Origin: Aplidium turbinatum
Taxonomy: Eukaryota > Chordata > Ascidiacea > Aplousobranchia > Polyclinidae
Assembly (NCBI GenBank): GCA_918807975.1
Contig: OU964920.1
Coordinates: forward strand, 1,438,501 to 1,502,500
Reading direction: 5' to 3'
DNA: 64,000 nt
Made by a program: the position numbers and the translations under genes. Shown here in pieces: positions 23,122-33,428 of this stretch; the first letter of the stretch is position 1, and each line of letters begins with the position of its first letter. Below the pieces are notes generated by a model. The model ran no database searches. It saw only the letters and a program-made list of their open reading frames with translations, and was not told where the DNA came from.

Positions 23122-24584
23122 CAGGGATATCTAAAGAAGGGGATACGAAGGCTTTTATTGCGTCTGACAATAGAAGGGCCTTTGTTTATCGTAAATAATC
23201 TGTGTTTATCGTAAAATCACAATTGGCACCGATAGTAGTTTAATAAATCTTGTTATGATAACTTGCATTGCGCTATTAACATCAGGCCTGGATATTCACA
23301 GCATGCTCGTGGTTGCTTGTTAATTCAACTACCCATATACTTGCTTTACATCTAGACTCCTGCAAAGGCTTTGTTATAAAAAACAGCTTAGGGGAAGGTA
23401 TGGACTGATGAGCCACTTTTTCACATTAAAAGCTTTAATTGGTTAACTAATTACTCTATGATGACGAAATTTCAGCACAACATAGTGTGATCACTTCAGT
23501 ATAATTATAAGATCAACAAAAATATTTGGAAACATTAACGGTGATCAGAGTGGTTCAAGGGTGCAAACGCGTTTGGACCCTTGAACCACCGGGTATGGAC
23601 CCTTGAACCACTCTGATAAGTTAGACCTTAAAGATGTTTAGAGCAAAGTTTTAAGATACAATAAATATACTGTCAAATGCACACACTATACTAACAGTTT
23701 GCAGAAATAGAATAAGCAATATTAAACTGCGAAAAGTCGGTTCAAAAATTTTTAATGTCGACTGTTTGTTTTGTCGTTACTGCAAGTGGTGGGGGGAGGA
23801 CAAAAACAATTGCTGAGGCATGACTAGCTTTGCTAGTCATTTTACAATATTTTACACTCCACTTACAGTACACAATAATTTCTAAAATAAATGAAACATG
23901 TTTATTGTCCCTCAATTAGGCATATGCTACCCCATGAACTATGGTTCAAGGGACAACATTTTTGGTGGATCATGGGTCAGAACTGTTAGTGACAAAGTTT
24001 CATCTTAGCTTTACTTAATTAGAATGAAGTAAAGTCTAAAAGAACTGTACTAAATCCTGCACTATATAGCCCATTCCAATTTCTGAATTTTGTATCTCGA
24101 TGCTAGCTGTATTTAAGTTTCTGTAAAGCTCCAAACGCAAATGAGAAATTTTACTAAAACACCTCAAAATTACACCCCACCCTCTAACTAGCAAAATTTT
24201 AAAAGATTCAATCCAGAACTTTCCAAGAAATACTATTGAACTAAATGCAACTAATTTAGTTGAAAAAAAATCTACTATAAGGTTTTATTCGAGTTTAGAA
24301 GGAAGGGGGTGGTTCATGGGTCAGGTATGGTCATGGGTCCATACCTTCTCCTACTGGTAACTTTTCAACTGTCTTTGTAAACAAGTATTCTTTAAATATA
24401 GGCCTACTCTACGTAACATTTGCTAACTGTCTTCTGTAGGTCATTGTACCAGCTGCAGTACAAACCTTTCTACGATTTTAAAAAGAACCACATGTTTAAA
24501 GCACTACAAACTACCGCCCTGGTAGTGTCATGAGAATAAGGCAATCGCTGTGAGCCTTCATATCCCCTTCTCTAGATATCCCTG
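23122..24584. mobile_element. hAT element, 1463 bp
   Basis: GGTATAAC repeats exactly at 23114-23121 and 24585-24592. The ends read CAGGGATATCTAAAGAAGGG and, inverted, CAGGGATATCTAGAGAAGGG. It contains the TA-flanked element at 23391-24351. Confidence 0.9.
23391..24351. mobile_element. TA-flanked element, GGGGAAGGTATGGAC ends, 961 bp
   Basis: TA at 23389-23390 and 24352-24353. The ends are GGGGAAGGTATGGAC and, inverted, GGAGAAGGTATGGAC. Internal repeats GGTTCAAGGGT / ACCCTTGAACCAC lie near 23550-23615. No transposase recognised. The TA duplication suggests the Tc1/mariner/pogo assemblage. The ends resemble those of the 4.7-kb element at 49987-54672. Confidence 0.75.
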
Positions 24585-24592
24585 GGTATAAC

Positions 24593-26390
24593 AAACACTT
24601 TATAACAGTGGGGTTCTCAACATTTTTTTGCTGCGGGTGCCAAATTAAAAACCTAAATTTTATAAAGGGCCGAAACAAAAGAAAAGAAGTGATAAAAAAA
24701 ACAAATTGCTATGAAGTAGCGCCTCTTAACCGGTGCGCCACTTGGATAGCTCTAATTATAATTTTAATTTTTATTTATTTTATTTATTTATTTGCATCAG
24801 GCACTAAAGAGACAGGCTCATATTCATAAACACAACACAAGTCACAAAACACACACAGTTACATATACAAGCAAAACTTATGCGTACATAGTCACGTTAT
24901 AGTGAGACGCATAGTTAGAAGAAGCATAACACTCTGAGGTAAAAACTGCAACTAACCACTTGTTAGATGAGACCTAACAGCGGTTGACAAAATTAAATAT
25001 AGATTTCGGAATAGGGCATGAAACGTAGGAATATGATGGTAAGTCTGAATACTACTAATGCTAACACGCCTTGGTAATTTATGCAATGTTCGAAATGCAT
25101 TATTGTAAGCCACACGCAATTTATTCATAGGTATAAAAATAACAGAGGTAGGCTATAGGTATAACATAGGTATAAATAACAGAGGTATAAATTAATCTAA
25201 TTTCGAAAGCTAAAGAATTTCTTGTTATCCTAAACTGTTGCACAAGATCAAAAGGTGTTACCGCAGTGTTATATCTTAAACTTATTATCCTCTTTCGGTA
25301 TCAAGCACGTTATAATGTTAGCGTTTTGTCGCGTCTACCTTTTTCTAGACCTCTGCTATGTTTGGCATATATTGTTTTTTATTGCAATGAAAATAAAAAA
25401 AGAACTGAAAATGTCAGCTAGCCAGGCTGCCCGACATGACACTGTCAGTATCAGACAGAGATGTTCGGATCTACTCTTTCCAATATTGTGATCTGTCAAG
25501 TGCAAGTCTAATTTTCAATGATCCTGCAGAATCAAGATCTGAATCCTTGTCTGTAAACATATCTGTCTCTGGTATCTCAAGTCAATGTTTGTTAGTTTTT
25601 TGTCTGGCAACTCTGTTTCACAAATTTCTTGATCACTTGATCAATTCAATAGGCTAATTCAATTCAATTCTTCCTAGACTTCCAATAGAGATAGACTTGG
25701 ATGGACTAAAAAATCAACAACTTGGACACCCTGGGAAAACAAACGCAAAAATGAGATGGAGTTATGAAATTGACAAAGAATGTGGAATAACAAACTGGTA
25801 CATAAAAACACATGAAACGATCGACTGGATTGGAAGAAAAGGGGCTAGGCCTTCGCTCAGCAGTGGGCTACCACAGGCTGAATATGATAGGGTAATTTTT
25901 TCTCCAGCTGTGCTGCGGGCTCCTGCTTGAGAGTAGATTTCTTCAATAATTTGGTCAGAAGCAAGAATAAGAGATCAGAAAAAGAAATTGTTGATAGGAA
26001 AAGCAGAAATTCCTGCTGGTTATTTGGTTAGGTGTGGTGAGAATGTGTGTAGGATGTTCAAAAAGACGTAGACCCTGCTCCAGAGAATGTGGTTGTGTCT
26101 TGGGAAAACAATTACTGTAATAACATGCCAGAATTGTAGCCAGATCATCGGACTCAATGACTAGGCCTACATGTCCGTTCACTGCTTGTAGTTGTTTGTC
26201 AGTAGGCCTATCAGTATGTTGTTGCAATGAATGTACGGTATACTAGAATACTAGCCTATGACCTTACAGGTCTTTCGTTGCCATCCTGTTGTGCTGATAG
26301 ACACTCAATTTGTATGTACCGTATTTCTTGTTTGTTTATCGCCAACAAAACAATAAACTGAACTACCCTAATAATAATATAACTGGAACA
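24593..26390. other. Intergenic; scattered repeat fragments
   Basis: CAGTGGGGTTCTCAAC near 24607 looks like one end of a hAT element. A diverged copy of the arm found at 31014-31120 and 31380-31490 lies at 25270-25388 (GCGTTTTGTCGCGTCTAC). I see no gene; open frames here have no recognisable similarity. Confidence 0.45.
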
Positions 26391-28698
26391 TTATTATTAG
26401 GAAGTGGCTGCATTTACGGCGCTGTAAATACAGCCGTTCCATGCCTTTTTTTAATCTTTATGTCGCTTTTACTGCGCATGTGCGCTAGGGTGGCCAAAAA
26501 AAATCAAAATTTTTTATTTTTGTTTGCACACCCTCTCATTTGAAGAGGATTCATGAAAAAATGACATTGTGAAAATTTGAAGTCAATCTGACAAGAGGAA
26601 GTGCTCTCCCACCGACCTCTAAATTTGCTTTCTTTGGCATAATTCGTCAAAATTCCTTGAATATGTGACGTAATTTTTTTTTGACTTATAAATCTACATT
26701 GCAGTTACAGCATTTTTGTGTTAACCATTATTTTACTCTGAATTTATGATACGATAAGTGTTTCCACATGCAAAAAAACATAAATAATACACAAAATAGA
26801 CCACATTAACAAGCGTTTGGTATGAAATTAAATGCACTAAACTTTAGATAAAACCGCATAAAAGTATGTTCACCAGTCACGATCGCAACGCTTCAGGTGA
26901 CAACACATTGCCCAGAAAATGCAAAAGAAATGTTTGTAAAGAGGCTTTATTTATTAGGCTTTGACTTTATTTAGTGGTGCTGTTGGCTTTTACTTGCACT
27001 TGTTGGAAGCAGCTTTCTGTGGTGCTCGACCACCTGATAGAGGAGCTGGCGCTGTTGTTAATTTTCCATAAGGACTTCATTGAAGTCAGTTGCTACTTTG
27101 ACTGCCCACTCTGCACAATCATTGGCGACTTTGAGATCACGATGCACAACTTTGCATGCTTCTTTGTAATCTTCACGATCACGCCATGTGTCGACAGAAG
27201 CAGTGACTTGAAAAGGTTAAGTGAACGCTGTGTTACAAATTGTGCCAAAGAGAGACATTGAAACTTGAAAATTTCGTTTGGGGCAACACGACGAACATCT
27301 TCAGGAAATGGGTCTTAAGAGCATTAATGATTGCCTTGTTTTCATCATCTGTGATATTATCACCGAATAAAGGCAGTGCAGCAAGATTCTCACTGATGTA
27401 CCACAAGTGCAACCTCAACTTTTTGTCTGCCACTTGAGAAATTGCATTGTCAACCTATTTATATTCCTCTGTAAGCTGTAGCATTGCTAGGTCATTTGTA
27501 GGGGCAGATATTGATGAAGGTGCTGCAAACCAAAAAGCGGCATAATATTAGAAAAGCTTCGTCGATCTAGTAGTTAACATCACTTCATATGCAATTGTAC
27601 TGCAAGCAAGTGGCAGTGTAACCTTATTCACCTTATTCAAGGTTACACTGCCACTTGCTTGCAGTACAGTTCTTGTGGGTGAAAGCTCATATCGCTACAA
27701 CTGCAAAGACTCACGTTGTTGCCAAATTGAAACGCATCCATCAAGAGCATATTCGAGTATCAAAGGTAGGCAAAATTTAGCTTCCCAGTTGACCTCAGAA
27801 GCTGACTTCACCCAGAGCTTAAGTGCATTATTTGATATTGCACATGCTGACTGGGAACGCCGCACAACAATACCAGAAGACTGCCAGTTTTTGATAGACC
27901 AACGTGGTGCATGACAGATGGTGATGACAACAGAGGACCCAATGCATCGGCAAGCTGCTAAGTATTAAAAGTGCAAAGATGATGAATAGAGACGCAACAG
28001 AAATCGCATTGATCCAGTACCATAAGTGCTGCTACTCTCATCTGAAAATTCCTCAGCAGATGAAGATTCTTTCTGTGACCCACTGTTTGCACCACAAATC
28101 CAAATAACACCAAAACGAAAGAAAACCCAGCAGGAGCAGCCATTACCAAAACGCTGCATTATCGATAATCCACTAAGGTATAATGCAGCACTGGACAGAA
28201 CTCTAACATCAAGTTGTCAAGCAATCATGATATCACTCCTGCTCTTGCTGCAGCTGGAATTGACATAAATGAATTGACAATGTCACGTTCCTCAGTTATG
28301 AATGCTCGAAACACCTCACGTGAAAGCCTTGCAGCTGCAGTGCAGCAAAAATTTAAACCAACAGTTTCACTTGTTGCTCATTTTCATGGTGAACTTTTGA
28401 CTAATGCCACTGGCACAAAGTGCGACTCTTTGGCCATTGTAGTTTTTAGCATGCATGTTGAGATAGTGCTTGGCATTCGGAAGAGCTCTGCCTGTTGGAA
28501 CGGGATCACTAATGGGCCAGTGGAATTCATACACAAGTGGGAAGGTGTAGCAAAGCATTTAGCTGCACTTTGTTTTGACACAATATCAAGCAATACGGAA
28601 ATCCACAATGGAGCTATCACTGTTGTGCAGCAGGCATTTAATCGAAGGCTGCTATTTCTTGCATGCTGAAATCATATGTTGGAAATATGTGCTTCTGC

Positions 28699-29330
28699 GG
28701 TGGCCGGTCGATTGGTCGAAAGACATTTGGTCGACAGTCAATTGGTCGACAGACATTTGGTCGACAGGACGTTTGGTCGACAGACAATTGGTCGACAGAC
28801 ATTTGGTCGACAGGACATTTGGTCGACAAGACATTTGGTCGACAAGACATTTGGTCGACAGACATTTGGTCGACAAGACATTTGGTCGACAGACATTTGG
28901 TCGACAAGACATTTGGTCGACAAGACATTTGGTCGACAGGACATTTGGGTTAGAGTTAGGGTTAGGGTTAAGGTTAGGTTAGGGTATTAGTTAACCCTAA
29001 AATGAATCGTTCTTTCGACCAAATGTCCTGTCGACCAAATGTCTTGTCGACCAAATGTCTTGTCGACCAAATGTCTGTCGACCAAACGTCCTGTCGACCA
29101 AATGTCTGTCGACCAAATGTCTTGTCGACCAAATGTCTGTCGACCAAACGTCTTGTCGACCAAATGTCTGTCGACCAAATGTCCTGTCGACCAAATGTCT
29201 GTCGACCAAATGTCCTGTCGACCAAATGTCTTGTCGACCAATTGTCTGTCGACCAAACGTCCTGTCGACCAAATGTCTGTCGACCAAATGACTGTCGACC
29301 AAATGTCTTTCGACCAATTGACCGGGTACC
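28699..29330. mobile_element. Palindromic element of GGTCGACAGACATTT units, 632 bp
   Basis: GCTTCTGC repeats at 28691-28698 and 29331-29338. The two arms are inverted arrays of 15-16 bp units (ATTTGGTCGACAGAC and ATTTGGTCGACAAGAC), about 16 units each. The outer ends are GGTGGCCGGTCGATTGG and, inverted, GGTACCCGGTCAATTGG. The centre (28948-28998) holds TTAGGG-like repeats. It interrupts the transposase remnant of the host element. All long open frames across it, on both strands, are periodic artefacts. Confidence 0.92.
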
Positions 29331-29845
29331 GCTTCTGCAGTGTTTGATAACTTTTTTCCTTGAAAATGGTCAGAAATATACCTGTTCAGCCGTTTCAAGG
29401 CTCAATGGGACTTCATAGATATGTCAAAGTTCGACTGCATTCATAGCGATGGCAATGGTGCAGGTCTGCAGGATGTTGAGCAAACCGGAGAAAGCTTGGC
29501 TTCAGTTTCGTCGTACAATTGTTATCGATGATATTCACCATCACTTGGTGAACCGTGAAGACTATAGAGAGTTTGCACAACTTGTTCTTCAACTGTTAGG
29601 AGCAAAAGTGGGTTTTGAAAATAAATTTAATTCTCCTGGTATCCATCACCGGGCGAGGTGGATGGCAAAAGGCATATATACTGCCTTAAAATCTTAGGAT
29701 TTCACCATCAATTCAACATGAGCAAACGAAAGATTGAATCACTGTGGAGAATTTGCATGTTTATAACTAACATCTACGCCACTTCTTGGTTTGCAGCACC
29801 TTCATCAATATCTGCCCCTACAAATGACCTAGCAATGCTACAGCT

Positions 29846-30034
29846 GGGTCTGCTACTATTCGGTGAGTCCGATTCGGTGAGTCTGATTCGATGAGTTCCT
29901 AACCTCTAACCCTAACCCTAAAACGGCAATGATAATTAGGCTACGGTACCCGATAATTTAAAAAAAAAATGGAAAAAATCCCCCGTTAAGGGATCGGACT
30001 CACCGAATCGGACTCACCAAAACGGGCCATTCCG
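29846..30034. mobile_element. Short element of CGGTGAGTC subrepeats, 9-bp target duplication (copy 2)
   Basis: GCTACAGCT flanks it exactly at 29837-29845 and 30035-30043. It starts GGGTCTGCTACTATTCGG, ends with AACGGGCCATTCCG, and has CTAACCCTAACCCTAA at its centre. It is inverted relative to 8546-8756 and clearly the same family. It lies inside the transposase remnant. Confidence 0.9.
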
Positions 30035-31787
30035 GCTACAGCTCACTGAGGAATATACATAGGTTGACAATGCAATTTCTCAAGTGGCAGACAAAAAGTT
30101 GCGGTTGCACTTCTGGTAGATCAGTGAGGATCTTGCTGCACTGCCTTTATTGAGTGATAATATCACAGATGATGAAAAGAAGGCAATCGTTAATGCTCTT
30201 AAGACCCATTTCCTGAAGATGTTCGTCGTGTTGCCCCAAACGAAATTGTCAAGTTTCAATGTTTCTCTTTGGCACAATTTGTAACACAGCGTTCACTTAA
30301 CCTTTTCGAGTCACTGCTTCTATCGACACATGGCGTCGTGATTGGTGAACGTACTTTTATGCGGATTTTGCTAAATTTTAGTGCATTTAATTTCATATCA
30401 AACGCTTGTTAATGTGATCTATTTTGTGTATTATTTATGGTTTTTGCATGCGGAAACACTTATTGTATCATAAATTCAGAGTAAAACAATGGTTAACACA
30501 AAAATGCTGCAACTGCAATGCAGACAAGTCAAAAAAAAATTACGTCACATATTCAAGGAATTTTGACGAATTATGCCAAAGAAAGAAAATTTAGAGATCG
30601 GTGGGAGAGCACTTCCTCTTGTCGGATTGACTTCAAATTTTCACAGTGTCATTTTTTCATGAATCCTCCTCAAATGAGAGGGTGTGCAAACAAAAATAAA
30701 AAATTTTGATTTTTTTTGGCCACCATGTGCGCTGTTGCACTGTTGCTGGAAAAAAAATGCGTATATAACTTCTAAATTCAACTGTTTTTGCCAAGTGAAT
30801 CAGAGGCGCGTGAGATCTTTGTCTGGCTCGTACTCGCAAGGATATGAGTTCGATTCCACCGAAAGGTTTTTTTTTTTTGAACTCAATTCTAACCCGAAGT
30901 GACTGAATCGTTAGGCTACGCATTTTTGTGGCCGTTCAGTTTAGTTTGTTTTTAGTTCTGACCATCACAACAAAAAAACAGTATATGACAAACATAACAC
31001 TAACAGAGGTATAGAAAAAGGTAGAAGCGACAAAACGCGGACGTTATAACGTGTATGATAGCAAAGCAGAACAATCAGTTTAAAATATGGCACGGTCGTA
31101 ACACCTAAAAATTTTATATTCCATGCCTTTTTAGAAAAAGGTAGAAGCGACAAAACGCGGAGGTTATAGCGTGCATGATACCACAGCAGGACAATCAGTT
31201 TGAAATATGGCACGGTCTTAACCGTGGCGTCGTCGTATCACCTTAACAATTTTTTTTAAATTTAAAACAAAAAGAAAAAAAAGGCTAGTGAGTTTTTTTT
31301 CTTTAACAATTAAAATGAGTAAAAAAAATTCTAAACTTATAAAATTTTTAGGTGTTACGACTGTGCCATATTTTAAACGGATTGTCCTGCTTTGCTATCA
31401 TACACGCTATAACGTCCGCGTTTTGTCGCTTCTACGTTTTTCTATACCTCTGTTATGTTTGTCATATACTGTTTTTTTGTTGTGATGGTCAGAACTAAAA
31501 ACAAACTAAACTGAACAGCCACAAAAATGCGTAGCCTAACGATTGAGTCACTTCGGGTTCAAATTTAGTTTAAAAAAAAAAAAACCTTTCGGTGGAATCG
31601 AACTCATATCCTTGCGAGTACGAGCCAGACAAAGATCGCACGCGCCTCTGATTCACTTGGCAAAAACAGTTGAATTTAGAAGTTATATACGTATTTTTTT
31701 TCCAGCAACAGCGCACATGCGCAGGAAAAACGACATAAAGATTAAAAAAAAGGCATGAAACGGCATTATTTACAGCACCGTAAATGC

Positions 31788-32552
31788 GGGTCCACGTCTT
31801 TTAGGCGCAGACAGTTAGGCGCCCGTCAAATAGGCGCGCACACTGTGGCGTCAGGATATTTAGGTGCGGAGCACTGTGGCACTCGTTCATTTAGGTGCTA
31901 TTCCTAGTAGAGTCTGCAAATTGTATCAGCTCAGCTTTGGCAAAACCTAGTCGGGGTTTTGTCGAAAAACTAAGTTACTCTTCACTCAAGCCTACCACCC
32001 GCTTGAATATAGGCTACGGTATATTTTTTTACTGATGTTTAGTGTAGTTATTATTTGACTTATATAACTAAAAGTTAACTCAGTCATTTTCAGAAACTTG
32101 AATAATTTATTGATAAAGCTTTCGCCGACGCAAACCTGTACAAACAGCAAATTAAAAAAACAATATATTTTACTGTTCAATATAACATTTTGTGCGAAAA
32201 GCATTGCCGGTTTAAGCAGCTTCACTCACGGAAGCCATGACATATTTTTCTGTTCAATACAACATTTTGTGTGAAAATCATTGCCGGATAATGCAGCTTC
32301 CCTCACTGAAGCCATGACTAACAACAAATAAATGCACGTGCATTAACAAAACAACACATTTTTCTGTTCAATATAATATTTTGTGTGAAAAGCATTGCCC
32401 TACCTGCCAAGATGATACAATCTGCAGATTTTACTAGGAATAGCACCTAAATGAACGGGCGCCACAGTGCTCCGCACCTTAATATCCTGACGCCACAGTG
32501 TGTGCGCCTATTTGACGGGCGCCTAACTGTCTGCGCCTAAAAGACTTGCTCC
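31788..32552. mobile_element. Element with TTAGGCGC/ATAGGCGC subrepeats, 765 bp
   Basis: CGTAAATGC flanks it exactly at 31779-31787 and 32553-32561. The inverted ends, about 130 bp, are strings of short TTAGGCGC, ATAGGCGC and TTAGGTGC units spaced along the arm. The terminus GGGTCCACG resembles the GGGTCTGC end of the CGGTGAGTC family. The interior (32040-32400) has imperfect repeats around TTCTGTTCAATATAACATTT. No coding potential. Confidence 0.9.
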
Positions 32553-32580
32553 CGTAAATGCAGCCACTTCCTTATTATTA

Positions 32581-33394
32581 ATGTCACTTCACGTATAGCA
32601 AAAAAAAAAGTATTACCACCGCATTTATCATATAAAAAATGTGAACCTGTTTGGCTACGGTGTATGTTGTAATTGTTAAAACCCAATAGTTCAAATTGTC
32701 AATCCACATAGACTAGCAGCCTAAATAGAAGTCTACCTAGCATAAGAGAAGAGTTAACTTGTTGGCAAACTATGTTGACTACCGGTACGTAGTAAGCCTA
32801 TTGAAATACAGTAGGGCTTAATGTAGTGGGTATTCTGTAATGTGAAGGCTTTCCACACATAGCCTATGCAATCTTTACATGGTTACTGGTTAGGCCTATG
32901 TTTGTAGATGTAGGGATTATATTATAAATTAGTAAGTATGTCGTGAATATTGCCTCTGAGGCCATATGCACATGTTCATTGTTCAGTCGAGCATGACATT
33001 TGACCTCTATTACGCTCTCAGGTGTGTTTAATACAAACTGATGTCCTTTGGAATCCTAACCCAAAAAACAGTGCACGAGCTACCGATTCACTTGTAAAAA
33101 ACTTGGAAGTTTAAAGGTTATATAACTACAAGCACTTTTTAGTATTGTTGTGTCGTTCTATGTTTTAAAAGAAAAAATACGTAATGGTCAAGTAAACGCG
33201 TGCATGGTCTATAGCTTCAGAGGCTGTGTTTACAATATATGGTAAAAATGGCCACTGCAAATTGCTAAAGTATGAAAGAACTATTTTTTGTCATGCCCTG
33301 TTTCATATGCCATAGTTTTGTCTTGTACTTTAGCCTATGGCTGATTGGCTGTCATGCTGCTACAATTAGTAATATACGATATTATCTTTGCAGA
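32581..33394. other. Upstream flank of ABRAXAS2-like gene
   Basis: No gene. The stretch 33060-33130 resembles the tRNA-like edge of the foldback arms (GATTCACTTG, GTTATATA). ATTATCTTTGCAG at 33382-33394 looks like a splice acceptor, so the first coding exon probably has a 34-base leader and an upstream 5' UTR exon that I cannot place. Confidence 0.45.
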
Positions 33395-33428
33395 GTTTTC
33401 CTTTTGTTGTAAATTCAAGATATTGGCA

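Larger units (their letters stand above)
26487..30724. mobile_element. DNA transposon with decayed transposase of an unnamed family
   Basis: The ends AGGGTGGCCAAAA and, inverted, GGTGGCCAAAA face an 8-9 bp duplication (ATGTGCGCT at 26478-26486 and 30725-30733). Pieces of one transposase are visible: plus strand 27630-27914 (DFTQSLSALFDIAHADWE), 28026-28669 (RRLLFLAC at the end), 29449-29696 (HHRARWMAKGIYTALK) and 30080-30290. On the minus strand, 26970-27440 carries the C-terminus (KVANDCAEWAVKVATDFNEV, LLYQVVEHHRKLLP). I recall the same blocks from many unnamed arthropod and cnidarian transposon proteins. Frame changes, stops and two later insertions (28699-29330, 29846-30034) make it inactive. 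The 3' end is present twice in opposite orientation. A 29-bp-arm hairpin at 27599-27668 marks the join. Confidence 0.8.
26400..32571. mobile_element. Outer Mutator-like foldback element, with nested insertions
   Basis: The 9-bp sequence TTATTATTA flanks it exactly (26391-26399 and 32572-32580). The ends read GGAAGTGGCTGCATTTACGG on both sides, and the inverted arms run about 490 bp once insertions are discounted. The arms reappear as a palindrome at 30734-31134 against 31325-31745. A tRNA-like module with GAGTTCGATTCCACC as a B-box-like core lies in each arm (30797-30860 and 31591-31655). The uninterrupted element would be about 1.15 kb. Insertions occur at 26487-30724 and 31788-32552. A 120-bp-period tandem duplication lies at 31013-31222. 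Confidence 0.82.

Noticed and set aside
28948-28998. TTAGGG repeats as a sign of a chromosome end
   Set aside because: The runs are short, imperfect, internal to a transposon and flanked by genes on both sides.
28699-29330. Regularly spaced repeats that could suggest a CRISPR array
   Set aside because: Units abut without unique spacers, are mirrored around a centre and are flanked by a target duplication; the genome is eukaryotic.
28575-29418. Many overlapping open frames on both strands with repeating VDRHLVDK or STKCLVDQ motifs
   Set aside because: They are translations of the 15-16 bp GGTCGAC units; the periodic sequence is open in several frames at once and lies in a mobile element.
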